Below are positions 1 to 12,080 of a stretch of DNA of 64,000 nt, one piece after another. A program made the translations under genes and the position numbers. The notes under the pieces are model-generated. The model was not told the origin of the DNA, did no database searches, and saw nothing but the letters and a program-made list of their open reading frames with translations. Where the stretch lies: the NCBI GenBank assembly GCA_001931905.2, contig MSJI02000756.1:1-64000 (forward strand), read 5' to 3'. The first letter of the stretch is position 1. Every line of letters starts with the position of its first letter. This DNA is from Cladosporium sp. IMV 00045. Taxonomy: Eukaryota > Ascomycota > Dothideomycetes > Cladosporiales > Cladosporiaceae.

Positions 1-470
1 TCTCCATCAACTCGACCGCAGCTTTCCCGCTAGTGTCTCCAGTTGCCGCTGCAAAAAGGGACCCCGAGCATCTCAAGTCTGGAGCGAAAAATCTCCAGCT
101 TGTCTATGACCTGAGCTCCGCGAGCCAGTCCTGCATTACATACTACCCTTATTGTAAGTTTGAATATTTCCATTTCCAGCAAATCGATATCCATCCGCCT
201 CTTGAGAAATCACAATCCAGCCATTGGCCTTTGCAATCCTCTCTGTCTCTGCTTTCAAGCTTTCTGCCTGCTCCGGCGGCACAGAAGTGACAGCACAGCG
301 AAGCACACGACAGGCCAGGCAGGGCAGAGCAGGCACGACCGCAACCCGCAACTTCTTCGGCCGCGAGATTTCCATCCCACCACCTCACCCATTCACTCCC
401 ATCACCCGGAATATGCTAGAATAACTGCAGACCGCAGCATTTCTCCATCAATCGCACACTCAGACTAATA
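1..470. other. Upstream region of fas1
   Basis: This stretch holds the promoter and 5' leader of the FAS beta gene that starts at 471. It is pyrimidine-rich close to the ATG. A minus-strand open frame at 136-375 (79 codons) has protein-like composition in its second half. It matches no family I recognise and lies entirely inside the expected fas1 promoter, so I do not call it a gene. Confidence 0.5.
223..227 (-). promoter_or_regulatory. Inverted CCAAT box upstream of fas1
   Basis: ATTGG on the plus strand, CCAAT on the minus strand, about 245 bases before the fas1 start codon. CCAAT boxes bind the HAP/CBC complex in fungi and work in either orientation. Position is reasonable, but a five-base match is weak evidence. 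Confidence 0.25.
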
Positions 471-3400
471 ATGAGTGTCCAGTTCAATAATAACTCCTCC
501 CCCCAGAGACCGGACGCCATCCGCAGGCTTAGCAGCAGAATGTACGGCTCCGGCGCTCAGACTGGCGTTTCCACGCCTCGCTCCCAGGCCGTCTCGCGTC
601 CTCTCACCCTCACCCACGGCTCACTCGAATACAACTTCTTAATACCCACCGCCCTTCATTTCAGCGCCACCCAGCTCAAGGATGCCTTCCTTGCTACCCT
701 CCCCGAACCCACAGACGAGCTCGCCCAGGATGAGGAGCCTTCCTCCGTCACCGAGCTTGTCGCCAGATATCTCGGCTTTACCGCCAAAGAGGTCGACGAG
801 GGCGACGACCCTGGCTCGTACGAGGAGGTTCTGAAGATCATGCTACAAGAGTTTGAGCGCGCCTTCCTGCGCGGCAACGAGGTTCACGCCATCGCAGCGA
901 CCCTGCCAGGCATTGTGGAGAAGAAGCTCATCACTGTGCGCTCTTACTACGCCGCTCGCTCAGCGGTCGGTCGCCCTATCAAGGCGCACGAGTCTGCTCT
1001 GCTGCGTGAGGCTGGTGACGAGAATGCCTACATCTACGCTGTTTTCGGCGGTCAGGGCAATATTGAGGAGTACTTTGACGAGCTCCGCGAGATCTACACC
1101 ACATACCCGACTCTCGTTGAGGATTTCATCACTTCGGCCGCCGCTCACCTGCAGCAGCTCGCCAGGGACCCTAAGGCTGAGAAGCTTTACCCCAAGGGTC
1201 TGGATGTCATGCGCTGGTTGAACAACAAGGATGCGCAGCCTGACACCGAGTACCTCGTCTCTGCTCCTGTGAGCTTCCCGCTCATCGGTCTCACCCAGCT
1301 CGCACACTACCTCGTCATGTGCAGAGTACTGGGCACTCACCCTGGCCACGTCAGGGAGCGTTTCTCTGGTTCCACCGGTCACTCCCAGGGTGTCGTGACT
1401 GCGGCTGCAATCGCCGCCTCTAAGAACTTTGAGACTTTCGATAAGTCTTCAAGAGATGCGCTTAGCATCCTCTTCTGGATCGGTCTTCGCAGCCAGCAGG
1501 CTTACCCTCGCACTTCCCTTGCGCCCAATGTCCTCCAGGACTCCATTGATGAGGGCGAGGGTGCTCCCACTCCCATGCTTTCCATCCGCGATCTTCCCCG
1601 GGAAGCCGTTCAGAAGCACATTGACACCACCAACGAACACCTGCCTAAGGACAGGCACATCGGCATCTCTCTGGTGAACAGCGCGCGCAACTTCGTTGTC
1701 ACCGGTCCTCCCATGTCTCTCTACGGTCTGAACCTGCAGCTCCGCAAGTTCAAGGCCCCCACTGGTCTTGACCAGACTCGCATTCCTTTCACTGAGCGCA
1801 AGGTTCGCTTTGTTAACCGCTTCCTCCCCATTACCGCGCCTTTCCACAGCCCCTACCTCGCAGAGGCCATCCAGCACCTCCAGGATGACCTTAGCAGCGT
1901 CAACATTCCCTCTAGCGAACTTGGAATCCCCGTCTTCGACACCTGCTCCGGCGAGGACCTCAGGGAGAAGACCAAAGGCAACATTGTCCCCGACCTTGTG
2001 CGCATGATCTGCAAGGACCCCGTGAACTGGGAGATTGCCACCGTCATGCCCAACGCTACGCACATCCTCGACTTCGGCCCTGGTGGCATCTCCGGTCTCG
2101 GTGTGCTTACCAACCGCAACAAGGACGGTACTGGAGTGCGCGTGATCCTGGCCGGCACCATGGATGGCACCAACAGCGAGGTTGGCTACAAGCCCGAGAT
2201 TTTTGACCGCGACGCCGAGCACGCCGTCAAGTACGCCGTCGACTGGGTGAAAGAGTATGGACCTAAGCTTGCGAGGACCTCCGTTGGTCAGACTTTCGTG
2301 GACACCAAGATGAGCAGACTTTTGGGTCTTCCCCCGGTCATGGTTGCGGGTATGACTCCCTGCACCGTTCCCTGGGACTTTGTGGCTTCCACCATGAAGG
2401 CTGGCTACGAGATCGAGCTTGCTGGCGGCGGATACTACAACGATAAGAGCATGAGCGAGGCCATCGCCAAGATCGAGAAGGAGATTCCCGCTGGTCGCGG
2501 TATCACCATCAACTTGATCTACGTCGCTCCGAGAGCCATGGCCTGGCAGATCCCCATGATCGCCAGACTCCGCGCTGAGGGTGTGCCCATCGAGGGTTTG
2601 ACCATTGGCGCTGGTGTTCCTTCGATCGAGGTTGCCAACGAGTACATTGAGACTCTCGGCATCAAGCACATCAGCTTCAAGCCCGGTTCTTCTGAGGCCA
2701 TCCAGCAGACCATCAACATCGCAAAGGCCAACCCCAACTTCCCTGTCATTATGCAGTGGACCGGTGGCCGCGGTGGTGGTCACCACTCTTTCGAAGACTT
2801 CCACCAGCCGATCCTGTCCATGTACACTCGCATCAGGCGCTGCCCCAACCTCGTCCTTCTCGCAGGTTCCGGTTTCGGTGGTGCTGAGGACACCTACCCT
2901 TACCTTACTGGTACATGGGCGAAGAAGTTCGGATACCCGCCCATGCCCTTCGATGGTGTCCTCTTCGGCAGCCGCGTCATGGTCGCCAAGGAGGCTCACA
3001 CCTCTAAGATGGCCAAGCAGGCCATCGTCGACGCTCCTGGTCTTGACGACCATGAGTGGGAGAAGACCTACAAGGGCCCGGCCGGTGGTGTCATCACCGT
3101 CCGCTCTGAAATGGGCGAGCCCATCCACAAGATCGCCACTCGTGGTATCAAATTCTGGGCGGAGATGGACCAGAAGATCTTCAGCCTTGACAAGGCGAAG
3201 CGTATTCCCGAGCTCAAGAAGCACCGCGAGTACATCATCCAGAAGCTGAACGACGACTTCCAGAAGCCGTGGTTCGGACGTAACCGCGCCGGCGACTGCG
3301 TTGACCTCGAGGACATGACCTACGGTGAGGTCGTTCGCCGCATGGTGGATCTGATGTTCGTCAAGCACCAGAAGCGCTGGATCGACAAGTCCCTGGCCAA

Positions 3401-6400
3401 GCTCACTGGCGACTTCATCCGCCGTATCGAAGAGCGTTTCGCTAAGGGTGACGGTCCCTCGCTCATCCAGAACTACAGCGAGCTCGACGAGCCCTTCTCG
3501 ACTGTCATTAAGGTTCTCGAGGCCTACCCCGAGGCCGATGAGCAGCTCATCAACGCTCAGGATTGCCAGCACTTCCTGCTCCTCTGCCAGCGTCGTGGCC
3601 AGAAGCCCGTGCCCTTCGTTCCCTGCCTGGATGACACCTTCGAGTTCTTCTTCAAGAAGGACTCCCTGTGGCAGTCTGAGGACCTCGAGGCCGTCGTCGA
3701 CCAGGACGTCGGCAGAGTCGCCATCCTCCAGGGCCCCATGGCCGCCAAATACTCCACAAAGGTTGATGAGCCGATCAAGGAGATTCTTGACGGCGTGCAC
3801 ACTGGTCACATCTCCATGCTGACCAAGGACCTCTACGCTGGTGACGAGAAGAAGATCCCTGTCGTCGAGTACTTTGGCGGCAAGCTTATCGAAGCCAGCG
3901 ACGAGGTCAGCGTCGAGGGTCTGACTGTCTCTGAGATCGACAACAAGACCATCCTCCGCCTCTCCGCGGCCTCTGGCACTCCTCTGCCTGACGTCGACAA
4001 CTGGATGCAGATCCTCGCTGGTCGCACCATCTCATGGCGCCACGCCTTCTTCACGGCCGATGTCTTCGTGCAGGGCCAGCGCTTCCAGACCAACCCGATG
4101 CACCGCATCTTTGCCCCCACCCCTGGCATGCTGGTTGAGATCGCGTACCCCGATGACCCTAAGCGCACCGTCATCACTGTCAAGGAGCCTTCCCACGGCA
4201 AGTACACTCCCACCATTGAGGTCGGCCCTATGGCGGACAACGAGATTGTTGTCAAGATGATCGAGGACCGCACCGCCTCTGGCAAGCCCGTCGCCTTGAC
4301 CCTCAAGTTCACCTACCACCCTGAGACCGGCTACGCGCCCATCCGCGAGGTCATGGACGCCCGCAACGACCGTGTCAAGGACTTCTACTACCGCATCTGG
4401 TTCGGTGACGAGGCTTGCCCCTTCGACACCCCTGTCACCTCTCGCTTCGAGGGCGGTAGGGCCACTGTCACCAGCGAGGCAATCAACGACTTCGTTCACG
4501 CCGTCGGAAACACCGGTGAGGCGTTTGTTGACAGACCCGGCAAGGAGGTCTTTGCTCCCATGGATTTCGCCATCGTCGTTGGCTGGAAGGCCATCACCAA
4601 GCCTATCTTCCCCCGCAAGATCGATGGTGACCTTCTCAAGCTCGTCCACTTGTCCAACGGCTTCCGCATGCTGCCCGGCGCCACTCCCCTGAAGAAGGGT
4701 GATGTTCTTGACACCACTGCTGAGGTCAACGCTGTCCTCAATCAGGCCTCCGGCAAGCTGGTCGAGGTCTGTGGCACCATCACCCGTGACGGCAAGCCTG
4801 TCATGGAGGTCACCTCCCAGTTCCTCTACCGCGGCACTTACACCGACTACGAGAACACCTTCCAGCGCAAGGTCGAGACTCCCGTCGAGGTGCACCTCGA
4901 GACCACCAAGGATGTTGCTGTCCTCCAGTCCAAGGAGTGGTTCCGCCTCGAGGAGTCTGACATTGAGCTTCTTGGCCAGAAGCTCGTCTTCAAGCTGCAG
5001 ACTCTCAACAGGTATAAGAACGAGACTGTCTTCTCCTCCGTGCAGACCATCGGTAAGGTCGAGCTTGAGCTGCCCTCGAAGGAAATCATCCAGGTCGCCT
5101 CCGTCGAGTACGAGGCTGGTGCTTCCTACGGCAACCCGGTTCTTGACTACCTCACCCGTAACGGTACCACTCTCGACCAGCCCGTGCACTTCGAGAACCC
5201 CATCCCGCTCCACGGCAAGACGCCCTTGTCCCTTAAGGCTCCTGCCTCCAACGAGACCTACGCTCGCGTCTCTGGCGACTACAACCCCATTCACGTTTCT
5301 CGCGTCTTCTCCAAGTACGCCAACCTCCCGGGTACCATCACCCACGGCATGTACTCCAGCGCCGCCGTGCGTTCCCTCGTCGAGACTTGGGCCGCGGAGA
5401 ACAACGTCGGTCGCGTGCGCAGCTTCCACGCCAGCCTTGTCGGCATGGTTCTCCCCGATGACAGCATCGAGGTCACCCTGCAGCACATCGGTATGGTCTC
5501 TGGTCGCAAGATCATCAAGGTCGAGGCCGCCAAGGCTGAGACCGAGGAGAAGGTCCTCCTCGGTGAGGCTGAGATCGAGCAGCCTGTGTCTGCCTACGTC
5601 TTCACTGGCCAGGGCTCCCAGGAGCAGGGTATGGGTATGGATCTCTACGAGAGCAGCCCCGTCGCGGCTGAGGTCTGGGACCGCGCCGACAAGCACTTCT
5701 TGGACAACTATGGTATGTTGAAAATCCACGTCTTCCAAGCAATCGCATCACTAACAAGCAACAGGTTTCGCCATCACCAACATCGTGAGAAACAACCCCA
5801 ACGAGCTCACCATCCACTTCGGTGGTGCTCGCGGCAAGGCCATCCGTCAAAACTACATGTCCATGACCTTCGAGACCGTTGCTGCTGATGGCAGCATCAA
5901 GTCTGAGAAGATTTTCAAGGAGATCAACGAGAACACCAGCTCGTACACCTACCGCTCTCCCACCGGTCTTCTCTCTGCCACTCAGTTCACGCAGCCCGCC
6001 CTCACTCTTATGGAGAAGGCCTCTTTCGAGGACATGCGCCACAAGGGTGTCGTTCAGCGCGACAGCAGCTTCGCTGGTCACTCTCTCGGAGAGTACAGTG
6101 CCCTGGCTGCCATGGCCGAGGTCATGCCCATCGAGTCTCTCGTCTCCGTCGTGTTCTACCGTGGTCTCACCATGCAGGTCGCCGTCGAGCGTGACGAGGC
6201 TGGCCGCTCCAACTACTCCATGTGCGCCGTCAACCCCTCGCGCATCAGCAAGACCTTCACCGAGCAGGCCCTGCAGTACGTCGTCGAGAACATCGCCGAG
6301 ACCACCACCTGGCTCTTGGAGATTGTCAACCTGAACGTCGAGAACTCGCAGTACGTCTGCGCCGGTGACCTCCGTGCTCTCGACTGCCTCACCAACGTCC

Positions 6401-6870
6401 TCAACTACCTCAAGGCCCAGAAGATCGACATCCAACAGCTGATGCAGACCATCTCCCTTGAGGAAGTCAAGGAGCACCTTACCTCCATCATCAAGGAGTG
6501 CGCCAAGCAAACCGAGGCCAAGCCCAAGCCCCTCGAGCTCCAGCGCGGCTTCGCCACCATCCCGCTCAAGGGCATCGACGTGCCCTTCCACTCGACCTTC
6601 CTGCGCTCCGGCGTCAAGCCCTTCCGCTCTTTCCTCCTCAAGAAGATCAACAAGACCTCCATCGACCCCAGCAAGCTGGTCGGCAAGTACATCCCCAACG
6701 TCACCGCCCGCCCCTTCGAGCTCACCAAGGAGTACTTCGAGGACGTCTACCGCCTCACCAACTCCCCGCGCATCGGCAACATTCTCGCCAACTGGGAGAA
6801 GTATGAGAGCGATGAGCCCAACGCTTCCAGGCCTAGGGCTGGCAGCGAGGCTGTGCGCGCTCAGGAGTAG
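471..6870 (+). CDS. fas1: Fatty acid synthase subunit beta
   Basis: Beta subunit of the cytosolic type I fungal fatty acid synthase (alpha6-beta6), which carries acetyl transfer, enoyl reduction, dehydration and malonyl/palmitoyl transfer. Exons 471-5712 and 5765-6870, with a 52-base intron (GTATGT..ACAG) that splits a Gly codon, give 2115 residues; yeast Fas1 has 2051. Domains in order: acetyltransferase with GHSQG (Ser near 305); FMN enoyl reductase from about 600, with [14 protein letters not shown] and [14 protein letters not shown] near 764; hot-dog dehydratase with DYNPIHVS near 1600; malonyl/palmitoyl transferase from about 1708 ([10 protein letters not shown]) with GHSLGEY (Ser near 1854). 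All active-site motifs are intact. The long open frames on the opposite strand are shadows of this biased coding sequence. The last 264 codons recur at 10,369-11,163. Confidence 0.97.
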
Positions 6871-9651
6871 AGGATGGGAATTGGAGATGGAGAATGAGGG
6901 GGGACGTGTATTGTTTTGATGAAGAAGAAGAAGAAGAAATGTGTGTCTGTTTATTCTTGTTGCATGATATGACCACGGTCTTGGGATGGGGAGCGCATTT
7001 TCTCTACTAGATATCTCTGGCGTTTTGTTTTGCTTTTTTGATGATGCTTTTATCGCTTGCTTGTACATGTTTAAATTCTAGATTTTCTGTCATACATTAT
7101 TGCCCTTTCTGTGTGTTTTACTCGGTTCGCACTGTGGTTGAGGACTAGGTTGTTCATAGTGATTGATACATACGTTACATGATTCTGTTCTGTAGATTCC
7201 GTACAGCTTATGGTAATTTTGACTCCAACCGCTTCAGTACTCAATCTCCCATTCTAAGAGCTATCCATCCTCAATCCTCCTCGCCTTTCGACTGCATGCC
7301 TCGTACTTGGCCATCGATGGGAGCCAACTTAAGTGCCGTGTTATAACGATTGTTTGTTTTCTTTGTCTACCCTTCCATTTGCAATTCCACAAGATGGAAC
7401 TTACACGTGGGCACCCACGCTTAGTCTCTTCGTCGTACGATTGTTCGTCTTTGATCTCACTTCTCCTTGTGCTCTCGGCTCTTGAGGTATTGATTATGTC
7501 TGTTTTTTCACCCACTTTATTCCATTTCTTCCCTTCACTTTTGCTCTTTCTTTACTCCCATGTCGTAACATGGCCGTACCGGGGCTTACAACAACAGATG
7601 CTCTATTCCATGTCATCCATAATTATACCGTTTTGGTTGCCAGACGTGTAGGGTTAGGGTTGGGGCTAGCAGTCTGGATACCAGTCTATCGTTCCATTCG
7701 GCTACATGCTGGCTCAACCGGATGGCAGAAAGGCCGTGGTGCACTGGCATTTTCGATCGTCCTCGTGTCGAGACATGTGTTCAAGACGAGGGTCTGCAGA
7801 AGTCCAGACGTTTTGACTCGGGTTCGTGGTGGAAGTCGGTGCTTTATTTTTTTCGTGGGATGGGGATGAGTCGTGGGCATGCCACCTGATCTTGGGACGG
7901 GTCAGGTATCCGATGTTCCGGTGTTTTTGATGCTTGAGGGACGAGGACGATCATGTTGCAATACTTCGGATGAGGCTGGCTAATGGGAAGATTTGACGTT
8001 GTGAGATTCTGTTGCTAAGCGCACTTGGGCCGAAATCTAGAGGCCTGCTCTCCGAGATCGTCAAATGCGCAAGCCGGTACTGCGAGAACCATCTGTTGCA
8101 AGGAGGATCTCTGGGTTTATCAGTGATGATATGGTGCTCATATCGTGGGAGAGCCGAATGAGCTATCAAGGACTGAGGAGATGGGAAAATGTGGGAGATC
8201 CTCTTCACGCCAAATGTTGCTCTCAAAGCTCCTTTCAGCGAGCCATGTTGCGTTCTCCACCGTGCTATGCATGGATGGCTGATCACCGTTGCTTCTATTT
8301 TCTACAGTATCATGCTATTTTCTCATGCTCTGTGCGGACCGTGGAAGAACAGGTCGAGAACGGCGGCAGGGAGAATCTGCTAGTTGGCTGAGTTGATATA
8401 ATAAGAGATACTGCTGCAGATTTGGAGGATGAGTTGAGCTGTTTGGGTAGGGTTTCTTCGCTCTTTAGGGTTTGTTTGTACTGTAGGCGAGGATCCTATC
8501 GATCCTGTGATTCCTACTACACACCTCTGAAACTCTTGACGTGTGAGCTTTGGGATGATAAATTATCGATGGAGCAGTGTATTACCAGCTCACGAGGTCG
8601 AGACGCATTCGTCGAAAAGCCATATCATCACTCCTGCCTCGAACCGCGAAGAAGGACCGTTTCTTTACGAACAGGACATCACGTATCTCAAATCCCTTTA
8701 CTCTCTCACCAACGTCCAAAAAAATCCACTTCTTCGCCACACCACACAATCCAGCAATTGCACCCACGCTCCCGCAACCTGAATCATACAGAAGCAGATC
8801 TATAACCGCATCCAGCTGCACATCGGCCACAATTGATTGACAAGTGGATCTCCAATGCATTGATTTCAGATGATCGTCGACCAGGATGGTCCCCACTGCC
8901 CTGGCCAATTCCCCGCTGACTACCGGCGCTAGGTGAAGCAACGGAGACTTCAGCCGGCGTTTTGGAGTGGTTGTTAGGCTCGTTTTCTGCGAACATGATG
9001 TTTGGATGGGGAGGAGAGAAGATTGCCGAGTTGATCTTCAAGTCGATCAGGCTGATGATATATCGTAGATACAAAGTCCTGATGTCTAAGAAGAGCAATT
9101 GTGTGGGTTGGCAGCCAATTTCGTCAGGTGTCGTTTGAAGCCAAAAGATTCATGGACTTCACGGTTCTGTATCCACTGGCAAGAAAAGGGGGCGAAGAAC
9201 CGTTTTGCCAAGTAGGCCCGGCGTGAAGAACCGGAAGCCCGAACATCATTCGTCGACACTCTCGCTCTCTGTGACTACTACTTAGCTCTGACTATCCACA
9301 TGAGTAGTGGTGATTTCTCTGTTGCTGCAACGGCGAAACGGGCTCGAGCAAGGAATCGATAGCGACATACTGGACTGTCCAGTGTCAACGTCGGCTTTTA
9401 GTGCCACTCCGCCCGGTGGGTTAAGCCTTTCGGGTGTTGGGAATCTTCGCTGTTGGTGTTATTTCAAGTAGAGTCGTCTTTCGCATTCCTCTCTGTCTGT
9501 CTTGCCCTTTCTCCCCAAGTCTGTTGTTGCGAAATTCCCCAATCCTTGTCTCTTTCTCAAAGACCAGTTTCACTCTTTTTATTAATAATCACTTTGCGAT
9601 TAATTGTTTCTCCATACAACCCAGAAAAAAACCCAGACCACCCACATCACA
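6871..9651. other. Intergenic region between fas1 and CFEM gene A
   Basis: No gene is supported in these 2.8 kb. The matching region in version B (11,164-13,985) serves as a test: none of the open frames here is preserved there, whereas both flanking genes are. It includes the fas1 3' region with six GAA units (6921-6938) and a conserved TTAGGG-type motif at 7649-7668. The last 500 bases, pyrimidine-rich before 9652, are the most conserved between versions and are probably the CFEM promoter. Confidence 0.6.
7649..7668 (+). promoter_or_regulatory. Conserved TTAGGG-type motif, version A
   Basis: TAGGGTTAGGGTTGGGGCTA, identical at 12,061-12,080 in version B although the surrounding DNA has diverged. 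TTAGGG is the common fungal telomere unit, and motifs of this kind can bind TBF1/Myb-type factors inside chromosomes. With two units it is not a telomere end. The regulatory role is inferred from conservation only. Confidence 0.35.
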
Positions 9652-10317
9652 ATGAAGTTCACCGCCCTCGCTTTCGCCGCCGCCGCCGGCCTTGCCGCTG
9701 CTCAGCTTGAGATCCTGAGCGAGGTTCCCGAATGCGCTGTACGTTCTTGGACACTCGAATGGGTTATATTCGTGATGTGGCCAGCCACTGACAGCATGAA
9801 AACAGCTCGACTGCTTCACCAAGTCCATCGCCTCCACCGACTGTGGTCTTACGGACTTCTACTGCCAGTGCGGCAAGGAGGCCGAGAAGATCCAGACCAC
9901 CACTCTCAAGTGCCTCTGCAAGAGCGAGTGCACCACCACCGACCTTGCCAGTATGTCACCCTACTTCTTTCCCAACAAAATCAGATCACAAACACTGACC
10001 ATTCCACAACAGAGGTCTACAACGTCTCCAACAAGCTCTGCAAGGACACTCTCGAGGAGCACGGCGAGGAGTACAAGGAGCCCGCGGCCATGGACCAGGG
10101 CATCTGCACCTCGCCCGAGACCCCTGCCATCTCCGCGAGCAACGCCACCAGCGGTACTGCCCAGCCCACCGGCTCCATGAACGGAACCTCCGTCAACGGC
10201 ACTTCTTCCGCGACTCCCACTGAAACGTCGGCAGCTGACTTCGACTCCGCCGCTGGAAGCGTCGGCTTCAACATGGCCGCCGTCGCCGTCGGTGGCCTTG
10301 CTTTCCTCGCCTTGTAA
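9652..10317 (+). CDS. CFEM-domain GPI-anchored protein, copy A
   Basis: Exons 9652-9738, 9806-9950 and 10,013-10,317 give 178 residues. A signal peptide (about 1-19, ending AAAQ) is followed by a CFEM domain starting PECALDC, with eight cysteines in the order C-x3-C..C..C-x-C..C-x-C..C. Then comes a Ser/Thr-rich linker with N-glycosylation sequons and a hydrophobic tail (MAAVAVGGLAFLAL), typical of a GPI signal. CFEM proteins sit at the fungal cell surface; some take up haem or iron, others act in host contact. Which role applies is not visible here. Differs from copy B (13,986-14,651) by one residue (Gln here, Glu there, in exon 3). The gene ends 31 bases before the N gap. Confidence 0.9.
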   Translation: MKFTALAFAAAAGLAAAQLEILSEVPECAVRSWTLEWVIFVMWPATDSMKTARLLHQVHRLHRLWSYGLLLPVRQGGREDPDHHSQVPLQERVHHHRPCQYVTLLLSQQNQITNTDHSTTEVYNVSNKLCKDTLEEHGEEYKEPAAMDQGICTSPETPAISASNATSGTAQPTGSMNGTSVNGTSSATPTETSAADFDSAAGSVGFNMAAVAVGGLAFLAL

Positions 10318-10348
10318 GCAAGTTAAAAAGAAGATCCAGGCCACGCAA

Positions 10349-10368
10349 NNNNNNNNNNNNNNNNNNNN
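10349..10368. other. Assembly gap of 20 N
   Basis: Twenty unknown bases join the end of duplicated version A to the start of version B. Exactly 20 N looks like a fixed placeholder rather than a measured gap. It lies exactly where one version stops and the other restarts inside fas1. Confidence 0.98.
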
Positions 10369-11163
10369 GGTCACTCTCTCGGAGAGTACAGTGCCCTGGC
10401 TGCCATGGCCGAGGTCATGCCCATCGAGTCTCTCGTCTCCGTCGTGTTCTACCGTGGTCTCACCATGCAGGTCGCCGTCGAGCGTGACGAGGCTGGCCGC
10501 TCCAACTACTCCATGTGCGCCGTCAACCCCTCGCGTATCAGCAAGACCTTCACCGAGCAGGCCCTGCAGTACGTCGTCGAGAACATTGCCGAGACCACCA
10601 CCTGGCTCCTGGAAATTGTCAACCTGAACGTCGAGAACTCGCAGTACGTCTGCGCCGGTGACCTCCGTGCTCTCGACTGCCTCACCAACGTCCTCAACTA
10701 CCTCAAGGCCCAGAAGATCGACATCCAACAGTTGATGCAGACCATTTCCCTGGAGGAAGTCAAGGAGCACCTCACCTCGATCATCAAGGAGTGCGCCAAG
10801 CAGACCGAGGCTAAGCCCAAGCCCCTCGAACTGCAGCGCGGCTTCGCCACCATCCCGCTCAAGGGCATCGACGTGCCCTTCCACTCAACCTTCCTGCGCT
10901 CCGGCGTCAAGCCCTTCCGCTCCTTCCTCCTCAAGAAGATCAACAAGACCTCCATCGACCCCAGCAAGCTGGTCGGCAAGTACATCCCCAACGTCACCGC
11001 GCGCCCCTTCGAGCTCACCAAGGAGTACTTCGAGGACGTCTACCGCCTCACCAACTCCCCGCGCATCGGCAACATTCTCGCCAACTGGGAGAAGTACGAG
11101 AGCGATGAGCCCAACGCTTCCAGGCCTAGGGCTGGCAGCGAGGCCGTGCGCGCTCAGGAGTAG
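10369..11163 (+). CDS. fas1: Fatty acid synthase beta subunit, 3' fragment (second version)
   Basis: The frame enters from the N gap at GHSLGEY of the malonyl/palmitoyl transferase domain and runs 264 residues to the stop codon. The protein is identical to the end of the complete fas1 (6076-6870). I count 18 nucleotide differences in 795, all synonymous. A fragment without promoter or first 1850 codons would not be expected to keep a perfect protein while silent sites drift. The full gene of this version therefore probably exists elsewhere and is cut here by the assembly. Confidence 0.9.
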   Translation, partial: GHSLGEYSALAAMAEVMPIESLVSVVFYRGLTMQVAVERDEAGRSNYSMCAVNPSRISKTFTEQALQYVVENIAETTTWLLEIVNLNVENSQYVCAGDLRALDCLTNVLNYLKAQKIDIQQLMQTISLEEVKEHLTSIIKECAKQTEAKPKPLELQRGFATIPLKGIDVPFHSTFLRSGVKPFRSFLLKKINKTSIDPSKLVGKYIPNVTARPFELTKEYFEDVYRLTNSPRIGNILANWEKYESDEPNASRPRAGSEAVRAQE

Positions 11164-11230
11164 AGGATGGAATTGAAGATGGAGAATGGAGGAGGATATG
11201 TATGTTTTGAACGCGCATGATGAGGAGGAT

Positions 11231-11270
11231 GAAGAAGAAGAAGAAGAAGAAGAAGAAGAAGAAGAAGAAA
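11231..11270 (+). repeat. GAA microsatellite, expanded
   Basis: About 13 GAA units in the fas1 3' region of version B, against six at the same place in version A (6921-6938). A simple length difference between the two versions. Confidence 0.9.
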
Positions 11271-12060
11271 CGTGTGCTTGTTTATTGTTGTTGCATGATA
11301 TGACCACGGTCTTGGGACGGGGAGCGCATTTTTCTTCTATTTAAATATCTCTCTGGCGTTTTTGTTTTACTTTTATATGATGTTTTTATCGCTTGCTTGT
11401 ACATGTTTAAATTCTAGATTCCTGTTCATACATTATTGTTGGCCTTTCAATGTGTATTTTGTTCTCGATCTGCGCTTTCGGAGCAAAGAATTGAAAGCTT
11501 TGTTTATGTTGATACATACGTTGCATTCCCTATCTGTAGATTTGTACGTGGCGTGCCCACAGTACATGTATTCTTGGTTCCATTGCTTCAGTACATGTAG
11601 TCAATATTCTGGTCCAAGATCTATCTATCGCCAATGCTCCTAATTTTTCGATTGCCATACATGTATGTACCTTGTTCTCGGCCATCGATGGCAGCCAACT
11701 TAAGTGCCGTGGTATAATGATTGTTTGTTTCCTTTGTCTACCCTTCCATTTGCAATTCCACAAGATGGAATTTACACATGGGCACTCACGCTTAGTCTCT
11801 TCGTCGTGCGATTTTTAGTCTTTGATCTCACTTCTCCTTGTGCTCTCGGCCCTGAGGTATCTTCACATGTGATTTTTTCAACTTTCTTCTTCTTCCGTCC
11901 CTTACTCCTTTTGATTTCTTGCTGGTGCTTATTCTATCCGAAGCAGTGACAGCCTAGACATATCCTAGGTCTGAGGCTATGTGTTTGCTTCTTCATACAT
12001 GTATTCATTCATCATTACACGGAGGTACCGTCTGAGAAAAGCTATACGGGTGCAGACGTC

Positions 12061-12080
12061 TAGGGTTAGGGTTGGGGCTA
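12061..12080 (+). promoter_or_regulatory. Conserved TTAGGG-type motif, version B
   Basis: Identical 20-base copy of the motif at 7649-7668, inside otherwise diverged intergenic DNA. Candidate binding site for a telobox or Myb-type factor, inferred from conservation only. Confidence 0.35.

Larger units (their letters stand above)
6076..10348 (+). repeat. Duplicated block, version A
   Basis: Segment from the GHSLG codons of fas1 to just after the CFEM gene. It reappears as version B at 10,369-14,682 in the same orientation and order. Coding parts are nearly identical; intergenic parts align only in patches, with many substitutions and indels. Version A ends at CCACGCAA and runs straight into the N gap. 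The same CCACGCAA occurs at 14,675-14,682 in version B, where the sequence continues into unique DNA. Confidence 0.93.

Noticed and set aside
1449..5738. Long open frames on the minus strand opposite fas1 (786 and 568 codons)
   Set aside because: They are shadows caused by the strong codon bias of fas1 and have repetitive Leu/Val/Gly/Asp composition with no domain.
5602..7068. Minus-strand open frame of 488 codons over the fas1 3' end
   Set aside because: Mirror of the coding strand; the part beyond fas1 is not conserved in the second version of the block.
7649..7668. Telomere end
   Set aside because: Only two TTAGGG units, inside a gene-bearing region on both sides.
8422..8941. Open frames in the fas1-CFEM intergenic region
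   Set aside because: Frames are broken in the matching region of the other version, so they are not under coding selection.
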